A DNA stretch of 64,000 bases from Gammaproteobacteria bacterium (GCA_021647705.1 JAKIUF010000016.1:1-64000), one strand, 5' to 3'. Shown: positions 46,079-54,906, counted from the stretch's first letter. Numbers and translations: made by a program. Notes: generated by a model not told the origin, from the letters alone.

Positions 46079-47038
46079 ATGAAAAAACATTCCATTGCAC
46101 TACTGGGCTTCGGATTATTAACGCTCGTGCTGATTAGCGCGATGCTGATTGCCGCAAAAACCTCAGCGCATGCTTTATCCCGCTCGGCAGTGCCCATAGT
46201 CACTCACGTCAAAGATGTGAACGCTGATACCGTAAAAGCATTGGACAGTGTCTTTGAAAAAATCGACTACAACTGGCCGCCAGGGGGAGCGCAAAGTGTG
46301 CCGCCGGTAATGCTCAAGAAGCTGCCCAATGATTTTGGTAAAATATTCGATGTTGATAAGCGCCGGGAACTGTTTTTGCGTACCTTGTTGCCCATTGTAC
46401 TCGTCGAAAATCAGCGCTTGCGAGAGCAAAGAGAGCTGGCCTCCTGGTTATTGGAAGGTGGCCTGCCCGCCGATGGCAGTCCCATGCGTGACTGGTTGAA
46501 CAGCCTGGCCAAAGAATTGCGAATACGTGGTGATCTTAATGAACCAGCCGTGCGCGAAAAAATTCTGCTGCGACTGGATGAAATTCCTTCTGCGCTGGCA
46601 TTGGCGCAAGCGGCTATCGAAACCGGCTGGGGCAGTTCGCGTTTTGCACTGGAAGGTAACAGCCTGTTCGGGCAATGGACTTTTGGCAAAACCGGTGGAT
46701 TGACTCCGAATAAGCGTGATGCCGATGCGGCTCATCTGGTTGCCAGTTTCCCGGACCTGCGCGCCTCGGTACGTTCCTATATGCGTAACCTCAATACCGG
46801 CAATGCCTATCATGAACTCCGCACCTTTCGTGCTGCCACCCGTGCTGCGGGTAAACCACTGAGTGCGTATGAATTAGCGGGTCATCTGCATCGCTATTCG
46901 GCTCGTGGTGAAGATTACATAACAGAGATTCGGCGCATCATTCGCAGCCCGGCCATTGCGGTATTGGCTGAGGCCAGCTTGGCCCATGGTCAGCAAGTTC
47001 TGCTGGAAAATGAGCGCAATGAAAAACCTGATGCTTAA
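46079..47038 (+). CDS. Bax-like glucosaminidase-domain protein
   Basis: A 319-residue exported protein (membrane/signal helix residues 5-30) related to E. coli Bax. A glucosaminidase-type domain lies near 165-300: ALAQAAIETGWGSSRFALEGNSLFGQWTF holds the catalytic-type glutamate, with YMRNLNTGNAYHELRTFRA and YELAGHLHRYSARGEDYI downstream. It probably acts on peptidoglycan. ATG 46079 starts just before the signal helix; TTG 46046 is a weaker in-frame option. Confidence 0.88.
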   Translation: MKKHSIALLGFGLLTLVLISAMLIAAKTSAHALSRSAVPIVTHVKDVNADTVKALDSVFEKIDYNWPPGGAQSVPPVMLKKLPNDFGKIFDVDKRRELFLRTLLPIVLVENQRLREQRELASWLLEGGLPADGSPMRDWLNSLAKELRIRGDLNEPAVREKILLRLDEIPSALALAQAAIETGWGSSRFALEGNSLFGQWTFGKTGGLTPNKRDADAAHLVASFPDLRASVRSYMRNLNTGNAYHELRTFRAATRAAGKPLSAYELAGHLHRYSARGEDYITEIRRIIRSPAIAVLAEASLAHGQQVLLENERNEKPDA

Positions 47039-47257
47039 ATGTGAATTAAACGCTGAAAATACTCGTTTTAAAAAATCACCGGGTATTTAACACAGAGGTC
47101 GCAGAGACGCAGAGGACACAGAGTTTTTAGTGTTTTTCTCTGCGCCCTCTGCGTTTATAACACGCTACTTGTCAGTAGCACGACAATATAAGTTTCCAAT
47201 GTACTGGAGTGATTGTCCGAAGGTGTAAACCCCTGAATTCCGGCTGACAAAATGCAG
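47039..47257. repeat. Intergenic repeat copy 2 (GCAGAG hairpin plus tail)
   Basis: CGCAGAGGACACAGAG (47108-47123) pairs with CTCTGCGCCCTCTGCG (47139-47154) in 13 of 16 positions. The following tail GCGTTTATAACACG-N5-TTGTCAG and ATTCCGGCTGA match copy 1 at 43.4 kb. The same hairpin occurs in reverse orientation at 50.35 kb. Confidence 0.6.
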
Positions 47258-47494
47258 CCGGGTAGGGTGGAACAAGCGTAGCGGTTCCACCAAACGGGAA
47301 AGGGACATATTCAAAGTTCGATCAGCTATCGTCGTTTGCCGGTGAGTCATTGTTGCATGAGGGCTTTTTTCTTCTGTTTCAGGCAATCGGGTTTTTGTTA
47401 CAAGGTTCTTTTATTAGCGGTCGTGAGTGCAGAGGCGATTTGTTATTCCTTATAGCCTGTTGGTGGAACCGCTGCGCTTGTTCCACCCTACAAT
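47258..47494. repeat. MITE-like element with TAGGGTGGAACAAGCG arms
   Basis: Left arm GGGTAGGGTGGAACAAGCG then GCGGTTCCACCAA (47261-47293). The right arm is the inverted match, TGGTGGAACCGC then GCTTGTTCCACCCTAC (47461-47492). About 165 bp of non-coding sequence lies between. A single arm of the same family recurs at 59.58 kb. No transposase is present, so it would depend on one elsewhere. Confidence 0.7.
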
Positions 47495-47625
47495 TTTACG
47501 CTGTGTTGAATAGAGCGGAACAAAAAAACGATAGTACTCCAACTTTACTATCTTCCTGGGCAGAGTTTAGCCTGACGGCTATGCCCCTACGGGTGCGTAT
47601 TCTGACTGAAGCCTTTAATTCACAT

Positions 47626-49143
47626 TTAACTCAAAAACAACTGATAAGCCGGATTGTCAGTTTCTTCCCAGGCCTCATAGCCCAATTCATCTAAAAATAC
47701 CTGAAATTCATCAGCATCTTCTTTTGGTACTTGAATGCCTGTCAAAATCCGTCCGTAAGCTGCGCCATGATTACGGTAATGAAACAGACTGATATTCCAG
47801 CGTTTGCCGATACGGTTTAAAAAACGCAACAATGCACCGGGCCGCTCGGGAAACTGAAAACGGAACAGGCGTTCATTGGCAACGTGTTCGGTACTGTGAC
47901 CACCGACCATGTAACGAATATGCACTTTGGCCATTTCGTTGTCGGTCATATCTAACACGGAGTAGCCACTTTTGGTCAGTTCGTTAATGAGCGCGTCTTT
48001 TTCCGTGTCACCACCGTGCATTTGCACGCCGACAAAGACATGAGCTTGTGCATCGTCACTGTAACGATAATTAAATTCGGTGATGCCACGCAGGCCGATG
48101 ATGCCGCAGAATTGACGGAAGCTGCCGGGTTGCTCGGGAATGGTGACGCTGATCAGTGCTTCGCGGCGCTCACCCAGTTCGGCACGTTCGGCGACGTGAC
48201 GCAGGCGGTCGAAGTTCATGTTGGCACCGCTGTCGATGGCGACTAAGTCCTGATCACGAATATCTTCACGTTCGACATATTTTTTCAGCCCGGCAACGGC
48301 CAATGCACCAGCGGGTTCAGTGATGGAGCGGGTGTCATCGAAAATATCTTTGATGGCGGCACAGATTTCATCGGTTTTAACGAGGATGATTTCGTCCACG
48401 GCTTTGCGGGCAATGCGAAATGGTTCTTTTCCGGCTTGCCGCACGGCGACGCCGTCAGCGAAGATACCCACCTGGTCGAGGAGCACGCGCTCGTCCGCCG
48501 CCAGTGCGGCATGCATGCTGGGGGCATCTTCCGGTTCTACGCCGATGATTTTGATCTCCGGGTGCAGGGTTTTGACCCAGGCGGCGATACCGGCGATGAG
48601 ACCGCCTCCGCCCACGGGTACGAAGATGGCATGGATGGGGGAAGCGTGTTGTTCGAGGATTTCCATGGCCACCGTGCCCTGACCCGCGATGACATCGGGG
48701 TCATCGTAAGGCGGGATAAACGTCATACCGCGTTGTTTGGCAATTTCCATGGCATGTTCGAAGGCATCGTCGTAAGCATTACCGTGCAAAATAACGTCAC
48801 CACCCAAGTGCTTAACAGCACGCACTTTGATGTCCGGTGTGGTTTTGGGCATGACGATGAGCGAGTCCAGCCCCAAGCGTTGCGCAGCCAGTGCGACGCC
48901 CTGGGCGTGATTACCCGCCGAAGCGGCGATAACGCCTTTTTGCTGCTGAGCCTCACTAAGACCGGCGATTTTGTTGTAAGCGCCGCGTAACTTGAACGAA
49001 AACACCGGTTGCAGGTCTTCCCGTTTGAGCAGTACCCGATTGTTGAGGCGTGTTGATAATCCCGGTGCGACTTCCAGTGGCGTTTTTTTAGCCACGTCAT
49101 AAACACGGGCGTTGCGGATTTTTTCAACGTAGTCTTTGAACAT
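47626..49143 (-). CDS. ilvA: Threonine dehydratase, biosynthetic
   Basis: Deaminates threonine to 2-oxobutyrate, the first step of isoleucine synthesis. The 505-residue protein has the PLP lysine in SFKLRGAYNKI (near residue 52), the glycine loop VPVGGGGLIAGIA, and two C-terminal ACT-like domains (about 325-400 and 420-500) that give isoleucine feedback control. Length matches the long biosynthetic form. It is divergent from rpiA. Confidence 0.95.
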   Translation of the reverse strand: MFKDYVEKIRNARVYDVAKKTPLEVAPGLSTRLNNRVLLKREDLQPVFSFKLRGAYNKIAGLSEAQQQKGVIAASAGNHAQGVALAAQRLGLDSLIVMPKTTPDIKVRAVKHLGGDVILHGNAYDDAFEHAMEIAKQRGMTFIPPYDDPDVIAGQGTVAMEILEQHASPIHAIFVPVGGGGLIAGIAAWVKTLHPEIKIIGVEPEDAPSMHAALAADERVLLDQVGIFADGVAVRQAGKEPFRIARKAVDEIILVKTDEICAAIKDIFDDTRSITEPAGALAVAGLKKYVEREDIRDQDLVAIDSGANMNFDRLRHVAERAELGERREALISVTIPEQPGSFRQFCGIIGLRGITEFNYRYSDDAQAHVFVGVQMHGGDTEKDALINELTKSGYSVLDMTDNEMAKVHIRYMVGGHSTEHVANERLFRFQFPERPGALLRFLNRIGKRWNISLFHYRNHGAAYGRILTGIQVPKEDADEFQVFLDELGYEAWEETDNPAYQLFLS

Positions 49144-49325
49144 GAGCGTACGGTAGCAGCTTGCTGTTATTCTGTATAATGATAGTGGCAGTGACAGGCG
49201 AGGAGACAGCTCTATTTATTTTTCCACCTGGGTGAGACAGCCTGCAAAACCAGAGAAAGAATTGCGCTGCTGAACAAGGGTAGATAGATCTGTTCCCTCT
49301 TTTGGATAGACCAAGGATACAAAAA

Positions 49326-49982
49326 ATGAACCAAGATGAAATGAAAAAAGCAGTGGCCAAAGCCGCTCTGGAATACATCAAGCCAGGAATGACGGTGGGT
49401 GTTGGCACTGGCAGCACAGCCAATTTTTTTATCGATGAGCTGGCGACCATCAAGGGGCAGATCGAAACCACGGTGGCCAGTTCCGAAGCCTCGGCTGAAC
49501 GACTCAAAGGTCACGGCATTCTGGTGGAAGACCTCAACATGGTGGACTGCATTGATGTGTATGTAGACGGTGCCGACGAATCCAACAAATACCTGCATCT
49601 GATGAAAGGCGGAGGAGGAGCTTTGACTCGCGAGAAAATTGTTGCGGCAGTGTCGAAACAGTTTGTTTGCATTGCCGATGAATCCAAGCTGGTGGATATC
49701 ATGGGCGAGTTTCCGCTCCCTATCGAAGTGATTCCCATGGCGCGATCTTATGTGGCGCGGGAAATCGTGAAGCTGGGTGGCCAGCCAGCCTATCGCGAAG
49801 GCTTTGTTACGGACAATGGCAACGTTATTCTCGATATACATGGCCTGCAAATCATGAATCCGGTGGAACTGGAAAATCAGCTCAACAGTATTGTTGGCGT
49901 GGTCACTAACGGCCTGTTCGCAGTACGTCCGGCGGATGTGCTGCTGCTGGGTACGCCCGAAGGCGTCAAAACGCTCACGTAG
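49326..49982 (+). CDS. rpiA: Ribose-5-phosphate isomerase A
   Basis: Interconverts ribose 5-phosphate and ribulose 5-phosphate in the pentose phosphate pathway. The 218-residue protein from ATG 49326 has the phosphate loop [13 protein letters not shown], the catalytic segment [25 protein letters not shown] (in parts) with the glutamate base, and VIPMARSYV. An in-frame start at 49302 adds eight residues without family similarity. Confidence 0.96.
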   Translation: MNQDEMKKAVAKAALEYIKPGMTVGVGTGSTANFFIDELATIKGQIETTVASSEASAERLKGHGILVEDLNMVDCIDVYVDGADESNKYLHLMKGGGGALTREKIVAAVSKQFVCIADESKLVDIMGEFPLPIEVIPMARSYVAREIVKLGGQPAYREGFVTDNGNVILDIHGLQIMNPVELENQLNSIVGVVTNGLFAVRPADVLLLGTPEGVKTLT

Positions 49983-49994
49983 CGTTAGCCCACC

Positions 49995-50195
49995 ATGCCG
50001 CGGCTGCTCATCACTTTAGGTATTCTTCTCGTGGTGGTCGGGTTGCTGTGGCCATGGCTTTCCAAACTGGGGCTGGGGCGTTTGCCCGGCGATATCGTGG
50101 TGGAGCGGGAGAATGGCCGGTTTTATTTTCCGCTGATGACATCACTGATTGTCAGTCTGGTGTTATCGCTGTTGCTTTGGTTGTTTCGTCGATAG
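49995..50195 (+). CDS. DUF2905 family small membrane protein
   Basis: A 66-residue protein with two membrane helices separated by the family motif LGRLPGDIVVERENGRFYFPL, which defines DUF2905. It starts 12 bp after rpiA and is probably co-transcribed. Function is unknown. Confidence 0.88.
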   Translation: MPRLLITLGILLVVVGLLWPWLSKLGLGRLPGDIVVERENGRFYFPLMTSLIVSLVLSLLLWLFRR

Positions 50196-50500
50196 CCCTC
50201 TGTTTGCACTTTTGTTACTGAAAATACCGTCATTTCGGCATGTTTTCAGCCGGAATCTGGAGGTTTTCTCCCCGGACAAGCGTTCCAGAGTATGGGGAAA
50301 TTATGTTTAGTGGTGCTGAATAAATGGCGTGTTATGAACGCAGAGCTCACAGAGACGCAGAGGGCGCGCAGAGAAAAACACCAAAAACTCTGCGCCCTCT
50401 GAGTCTCTGCGAACGCTGTGTTAAATACTCAGTGTTTTTTTTAAAGTAGAGTGTTTTTAGTGCTTAATTCATATTTTAGCCTTTTGTCAAAAAATCACCC
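50196..50500. repeat. Intergenic repeat copy 3 (reverse orientation)
   Basis: A near-perfect hairpin spans 50350-50411: CAGAGACGCAGAGGGCG on the left and CGCCCTCTGAGTCTCTG on the right around an A-rich loop. GTGTTATGAACGCAGAG at 50328 is the reverse complement of the tail of copy 2. A related GGCATGTTTTCAGCCGGAATC segment lies at 50238. No gene is present. Confidence 0.6.
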
Positions 50501-51274
50501 GTGAGCATTTTCAAGCAACTGCGGATTTTATTTCTGCTGCTGATCCTGTTTCTGGTGGCAACGGGTACCTGGTTGACCCAGTGGCGCAGTACCAGCTGGG
50601 ATAAACCGCTGGTGGTCGCCATTTATCCCATTAATGGTGACAACAGCGCACGGTCTGCGGCTTACATCGAAGACCTGTCACTGGATACTTTTGACGATAT
50701 TGAAACTTTTTTTGTGGATGAGGCCGAGCAATTCCGGCTGACATTAAAGCAACCGGTGGATATCGTGCTGGGGCCGGTATTGAGTGAGCCTCCACCCGAG
50801 CCACCAAAAAACCGCAACCCGCTGAAAGTCATGTGGTGGAGCCTGAAAATACGGTGGTGGGCCTGGCAGGTGGGTCGGGATATGGGGCCACCGGCAAATA
50901 TTCAGGTATTTGTGTTGTACCATGACCCCGAAACCAGTCCCCGGCTAGCGCATTCGCTGGGTCTGCAAAAGGGGCTTTTGGGAGTGGTGCATGCCTTTGC
51001 CAGTCAACGTCAGGCAGCGGGTAACAATATTGTGATTGCCCATGAATTGTTGCATACCGTGGGTGCGACGGATAAATATGATCCGCAGACGAATCAGCCT
51101 GTTTTCCCCACCGGTTATGCCGAGCCGGACAAAGAGCCCGTATTACCGCAGGAATTTGCGGAAATCATGGCGGGGCGGGTACCGTTAAGTGATACACAAT
51201 TTCGACAGGCGCAGGGACTGGGTGAAGTAATGATCGGCGAATATACGGCGCAGGAAATCCGTTGGGTAAGGTGA
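50501..51274 (+). CDS. Membrane-anchored protein with HELLH metalloprotease-like motif
   Basis: A 257-residue protein, GTG start, with one N-terminal membrane helix (residues 5-27) and a periplasmic domain. NIVIAHELLHTVGATDKYD near residue 185 has the HExxH form of zincin metalloproteases, with GYAEP and an EIMAGRVPLS segment following that may supply the third ligand side (a met-turn-like IMAGR). A Pro-rich and Trp-rich segment lies near 100-125. I do not recognise a named family. Protease activity is inference from the motif. Confidence 0.65.
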   Translation: MSIFKQLRILFLLLILFLVATGTWLTQWRSTSWDKPLVVAIYPINGDNSARSAAYIEDLSLDTFDDIETFFVDEAEQFRLTLKQPVDIVLGPVLSEPPPEPPKNRNPLKVMWWSLKIRWWAWQVGRDMGPPANIQVFVLYHDPETSPRLAHSLGLQKGLLGVVHAFASQRQAAGNNIVIAHELLHTVGATDKYDPQTNQPVFPTGYAEPDKEPVLPQEFAEIMAGRVPLSDTQFRQAQGLGEVMIGEYTAQEIRWVR

Positions 51275-51510
51275 TGTGTGTCACGCCCGGAGGAGAGGTG
51301 GTCGAGCAGCCACTCCGCCATATCAGCAATTTCCTCTTTCCGATTCGGGGTGACTCCGTCACCTAGGTCTTCTGTTAGTGTCTTAGTATCTGCAAAAATG
51401 CCGAGATCAAGGACCACGGAGGTTTCCTCTATCGCTGGCCTCAAGGGCTTGACGAAGAAGTCAGGATAACTATATATCGATAAAACAAAGAAAAGCCGAC
51501 GTTTTTTCCG

Positions 51511-51588
51511 ATATGTCGGCTCATTCGACATTCGCGTGTTATATGTCGAAATTAATGGAATAGTTCGACATAAATCTGCATAATGTCG
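51511..51588. promoter_or_regulatory. Repeated TGTCGAA operator-like palindromes before fic
   Basis: The 370-bp gap before the Fic gene has no supported gene but ends in a cluster of half-sites. These are ATGTCGG/TTCGACAT (51513-51531), TATGTCGAA/TTCGACATA (51542-51550 and 51564-51572) and a further ATGTCG at 51583. The two dyads are placed 70-130 bp before the ATG, like tandem operators. The Fic protein has a C-terminal winged-helix-like region, so autoregulation is possible. Confidence 0.6.
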
Positions 51589-51642
51589 TGAAGGGCAACT
51601 TACGCATCAACAGCATTAACCAGGGATTATGGAACAAGCACC

Positions 51643-52767
51643 ATGCCGGGCTTCAACCCCACTCAGCCATACAATACTTTACCTACCCTGCCTCCGAAGC
51701 AAGAGCTGGAAACCCGCGCAATATGGAAGCTCTGTACTGAGGCTCGTGTTGCACTGGCCGAACTGAAACAAGTGGGCGAGCTGATTCCCAATCAGTCGGT
51801 ATTGATTAACACCATTCCTCTGCTGGAGGCACAAGCCAGTTCCGAGATCGAAAACATCGTGACCACCAGCGACCAGTTATTTCGCTTTGCCGACAATAAC
51901 GCAAAACAAACAGACCCGATGATCAAAGAAGCGCTGCGTTATCGCACTGCTCTCTATCAGGGGTTTCAGGCTCTACAAAAGCGTCCGCTGAATACCAATC
52001 TGGCGGTGGAACTCTGTCGCACCATCAAAGGCAGTGACCTGGATATCCGCCGAGTACCCGGTACAACACTTGCCAATGACCGCACTGGCGAAGTGATCTA
52101 TACGCCACCTGCTGGAGAGGCAACCTTGCGCCAGCTACTCGCTAACTGGGAGCAGTTTCTCCATAACCATGACGAGATTGACCCACTGGTGCGTATGGCT
52201 GTGGCGCATTATCAATTTGAAGCCATTCACCCCTTTACCGACGGCAATGGCCGTACGGGGCGCCTGCTTAACATTCTCTATCTGGTGGATCAGCAACTGC
52301 TCAGTCTGCCGGTACTTTACCTTTCGCGTCACATTATTCAAAACAAAGCTGACTACTACTGCTTGTTGTTAGACGTGACCCAAAACAACAACTGGCACGA
52401 GTGGATCACTTTTATGCTCACTGCCGTTAAAGAGACCGCGCACTGGACCAAAGCGAAGATACATGCTGTACGACAACTGCAAGAACAAGCTGTTGATTAT
52501 GTGCGCCAGCAACAGCCCACTATCTATAGCCGAGAACTGGTTGATCAGATCTTCATCCAGCCCTATTGTCGTATTGGCAATTTGGTGGATGCAGGCGTTG
52601 GTCATCGGGAAACATCGTCAAAATACCTCAAGGCATTATGTAATATCGATGTGTTGCAGGAGGTAAAAGTCGGCAGAGAGAAGTTGTTTGTGCATAGCAA
52701 GTTGCTGCAACTGCTGACGATGGATGACAATGTGTTTACGCCATATGAGCAGAGGCCAGGCAAATGA
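51643..52767 (+). CDS. Class II Fic family AMP-transferase
   Basis: Fic enzymes transfer AMP to target hydroxyls. The 374-residue protein has the canonical active site HPFTDGNGRTGR from His196 and the flap upstream. An N-terminal inhibitory motif, SSEIEN at residues 66-71, matches (S/T)xxxE(G/N), which identifies autoinhibited class II. A C-terminal winged-helix-like segment follows (about 290-365). It stands alone with operator-like palindromes upstream. It may be a stress or mobile-element gene; target unknown. Confidence 0.93.
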   Translation: MPGFNPTQPYNTLPTLPPKQELETRAIWKLCTEARVALAELKQVGELIPNQSVLINTIPLLEAQASSEIENIVTTSDQLFRFADNNAKQTDPMIKEALRYRTALYQGFQALQKRPLNTNLAVELCRTIKGSDLDIRRVPGTTLANDRTGEVIYTPPAGEATLRQLLANWEQFLHNHDEIDPLVRMAVAHYQFEAIHPFTDGNGRTGRLLNILYLVDQQLLSLPVLYLSRHIIQNKADYYCLLLDVTQNNNWHEWITFMLTAVKETAHWTKAKIHAVRQLQEQAVDYVRQQQPTIYSRELVDQIFIQPYCRIGNLVDAGVGHRETSSKYLKALCNIDVLQEVKVGREKLFVHSKLLQLLTMDDNVFTPYEQRPGK

Positions 52768-52892
52768 AAGCAGAGCCCTGTAGTCTGGGCAAAGAGATCA
52801 GGCGATAAGATGACCAACAAAAAAGAACTGTCAGAACGCGATATCTGTACCTGATGTGCTAGGAATTTAACAATCGCGTCAATTACACGGGT

Positions 52893-53361
52893 GTTATACC
52901 TAAAGGAAGAAAAATGAATAATTACACTAAAACGCTTATATTCTTATTTATCATAATAATTTCATCACCCATACATGCAGTTGAAGTAAATAAGAAAGAT
53001 TGGGTTAATGCGATGACTACTGCTTTACCTGCCGCATTTTGTAACTCAAACCAGTATTTCAGGCAGTGTTTTTCTGTAACGGCACAAGAATGTGAAGAAA
53101 CAGCAGCATCTGCCACAAGAATTTGCCTAAATAATAATAACGACAAAATACCACCAAAATTACAACAGCCGAAGGATGGTACTCATTGGGGCACAATTAT
53201 TGGTGCATGCGCTGGAGAAGCATATGAAGTCGCATTAATTAAAAAACGCATAAAAAATACCAAATGCAACAACCCATCTAATTGGCAATAATAGGTATAC
53301 AAATCGTTAAGCCTGATCGACGCAAAAAACGCGCCTCTTGGTAGCTCAACTGTTATACCTC
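52893..53361 (+). mobile_element. Gene cassette bounded by GTTATACCT core repeats
   Basis: GTTATACCT occurs just before the secreted small-protein gene (52893) and again after it (53353). The downstream copy closes an attC-like inverted structure: GGTATAC (53292) with GTTATACC, and GTTAAGC (53304) with GCTCAAC (53344). One short gene between two core-like sites is the layout of an integron cassette. The core 7-mer deviates by one base from GTTRRRY, so the site is degenerate. Confidence 0.5.
52914..53291 (+). CDS. Small secreted protein, cassette-borne
   Basis: A 125-residue protein with a clear signal peptide (LIFLFIIIISSPIHA) and a mature part with six cysteines (CNS, CFSV, CEET, CLNN, CAGE, CNNP) suited to disulfides. 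GGAAG precedes the ATG. I do not recognise the family. Its AT-rich codon use differs from the housekeeping genes, and it sits within a cassette-like unit. Confidence 0.6.
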   Translation: MNNYTKTLIFLFIIIISSPIHAVEVNKKDWVNAMTTALPAAFCNSNQYFRQCFSVTAQECEETAASATRICLNNNNDKIPPKLQQPKDGTHWGTIIGACAGEAYEVALIKKRIKNTKCNNPSNWQ

Positions 53362-53376
53362 AATAGAAAAATACCG

Positions 53377-53634
53377 ATGGAAAAGTTAGATTTTAAGAAA
53401 GAAGTCAAGTACCTTTATAAGCCGTCAGCTAAGAAAATTGGGGGCGTTGAGGTGCCAAAAATGAACTTTCTTATGGTTGATGGAGAAGGAGACCCAAACA
53501 CATTACAATCATTCCAGGGTGCCATTGATATGAAATATGAAAAAAGACATAGACGGCTTAAGCCGGATATCAACCCCATAGCGGATAATATCCGACGCAT
53601 GCAGCTGTTTTCACGATATCCGGCGGACGTCTAG
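53377..53634 (+). pseudogene. Truncated GyrI-like domain protein
   Basis: The start MEKLDFKKEVKYLYKPSAKK and MNFLMVDGEGDPNT-QSFQ-AI match the N-terminus of GyrI-like small-molecule-binding proteins of about 200 residues. Similarity stops after FQGAID. The remainder, to the stop at 53634, comes from a palindromic segment (CCGGATATC at 53563 and GATATCCGG at 53618). The gene therefore lost about two thirds of its length through insertion of a repeat or a decayed attC-like sequence. Confidence 0.6.
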
Positions 53635-53677
53635 TATTAAGAGTTATGCGTAATAATTTGGATGAGATATAAAAAAT

Positions 53678-53914
53678 ATGATCACAGAAGGAACCGTTTT
53701 TAGCTGGGGCAACAATCAAAAAGCCGTAGTTGTAAAAGCGCTAGATGAAGCATCTGGAATCTACTACTGTGTTTATCATCAAAATGGCTACAAGTATGTC
53801 GTTTCAGAGTTTTTATTCTACGACGGTAGCTGGTCAATATCAGATGAATCCGGCAGAGAAATAAAAGCTAGTGAATGGCCTCAATATGTTAGTAAACTCA
53901 AGAGCATCGCATAA
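53678..53914 (+). CDS. Small hypothetical protein, cassette-borne
   Basis: A 78-residue protein reading MITEGTVFSWGNNQKAVVVK, rich in beta-type strands and aromatic residues (YYCVYHQNGYKYVVSEFLFYDGSW in parts). No membrane segment or signal is seen. GATGAGAT lies upstream as a weak ribosome site. Its stop lies inside the start of an attC-like site, as is usual for the single gene of a cassette. Family not recognised. Confidence 0.55.
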   Translation: MITEGTVFSWGNNQKAVVVKALDEASGIYYCVYHQNGYKYVVSEFLFYDGSWSISDESGREIKASEWPQYVSKLKSIA

Positions 53915-53992
53915 CAAGTACGGTAAACATGGACTGGCCTTCTGCGCCACTTCGTTTTGTTACAGGCCAGCCAGTTACCGCGGACGTTAGAG
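53909..53992 (+). other. attC-like recombination site
   Basis: GCATAAC starts and GTTAGAG ends an 84-bp imperfect palindrome. AAC pairs with GTT at the ends, GGTAA (53922) with TTACC (53975), and CTGGCC (53934) with GGCCAG (53964), with unpaired bases in between. These are the R, L and stem parts of integron attC sites. The first gene base of the next unit follows at 54008. Confidence 0.65.
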
Positions 53993-54007
53993 CTGCCAAG
54001 GAATAAA

Positions 54008-54259
54008 ATGAAAAATATCAAAATAGTTTTCTTTATTAAAGCATCTCATAAATCTGAAACAGAAAGTTATTCAGGAAGTCGAAGATTCAATATTATTGAG
54101 GGAAATATCTCCAATGCTACCAATTTAATGAATAGAGATATTGAGAACGTTAATATAAGTAAAATCGATGATGATAAATACAATCTCTCAATTGCATTCG
54201 TAGATGACATCACAAAAAATGATGCATTTCTGTTCTTAGTAGAACTAGCAAGTTTTTGA
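54008..54259 (+). CDS. N-terminal part of split HEPN gene, or small partner protein
   Basis: An 83-residue protein from ATG 54008, with AAGGAA before it, starting MKNIKIVFFIKASHKSETES and ending DAFLFLVELASF. It sits immediately after an attC-like site. The stop overlaps a TTG from which the next frame continues (TTTTTGACG). The hydrophobic C-terminus runs on naturally in the -1 frame, so the two frames may be one gene of about 300 residues. A separate small partner is the alternative. Confidence 0.55.
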   Translation: MKNIKIVFFIKASHKSETESYSGSRRFNIIEGNISNATNLMNRDIENVNISKIDDDKYNLSIAFVDDITKNDAFLFLVELASF

Positions 54260-54906
54260 CGTTTAAACTATCTTATGGGAAAAATCACCATTATGGTTCA
54301 CCATATGTCGCGATAGATTATGAAGATTTCCACAAAGGACATAATGAAGGTATAAGTGCTTATTTAAGCATGAAGATTGACGAGTCAGTTGATTTTTCTA
54401 TTTTATTGAGCGACAAAACTTCCTTGCATGATCTTCATAAATATTTTTACGATGGAATGAAGTCAAACAACATAAAATCCAAATACTTTAATCTATTCCT
54501 AATCCTCGAATATTTAGAATACTCTGATAGGTATAAACAGCTCTTTTCTAACACCCCATTATTTAATAAAGAGGAAAAAGATAGAATAACGGATTTGGCC
54601 GAATCGTTTACAAATGAAATAAAGAAAGGGGCTATTAAGAATATATTATCAAGAACTGAATTACCTAGAAAAGAAAAACTTTACTCTCTTCTCAATGATG
54701 TTGGAGTAAACAATTATAGTATTTTGGGTACAGAAAGAGCTGATTTACTAGAGGAAAATATAGCTACTTTAATCACTACAAGAAATAAACTGTTCCACAA
54801 AGGAATGGAATTTGATGAAAATATAGTCTGGAATATACTAATACCATTAACACGAAAGGTAGTTAAGATAGTTTCTAAAAATCCAGACATTTTAAATAAT
54901 AGATAA
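54256..54906 (+). CDS. HEPN-domain protein, putative RNase toxin
   Basis: A 216-residue alpha-helical product. TTRNKLFHKGMEFDEN contains the HEPN ribonuclease signature R-x4-H (Arg176, Asn177, His181), preceded by long helices as in HEPN folds. HEPN proteins cleave RNA in toxin and defence systems. The only possible start is TTG 54256 overlapping the previous stop, with no good ribosome site. Translation may therefore depend on coupling or on -1 slippage at the T5 run. Confidence 0.62.
   Translation: MTFKLSYGKNHHYGSPYVAIDYEDFHKGHNEGISAYLSMKIDESVDFSILLSDKTSLHDLHKYFYDGMKSNNIKSKYFNLFLILEYLEYSDRYKQLFSNTPLFNKEEKDRITDLAESFTNEIKKGAIKNILSRTELPRKEKLYSLLNDVGVNNYSILGTERADLLEENIATLITTRNKLFHKGMEFDENIVWNILIPLTRKVVKIVSKNPDILNNR

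Noticed and set aside
51289-51330. GGAGAGGTGGTCGAGCAGCC resembling the 5' part of a tRNA-Ser or tRNA-Leu
   Set aside because: No anticodon arm, T-loop TTCGA or matching acceptor strand follows at the correct spacing.
51115-51531. Minus-strand frame of 138 codons overlapping the HELLH gene end
   Set aside because: Its C-terminal third is the antisense of a coding gene, its start lies in the operator-like palindromes, and no family pattern or ribosome site is visible.
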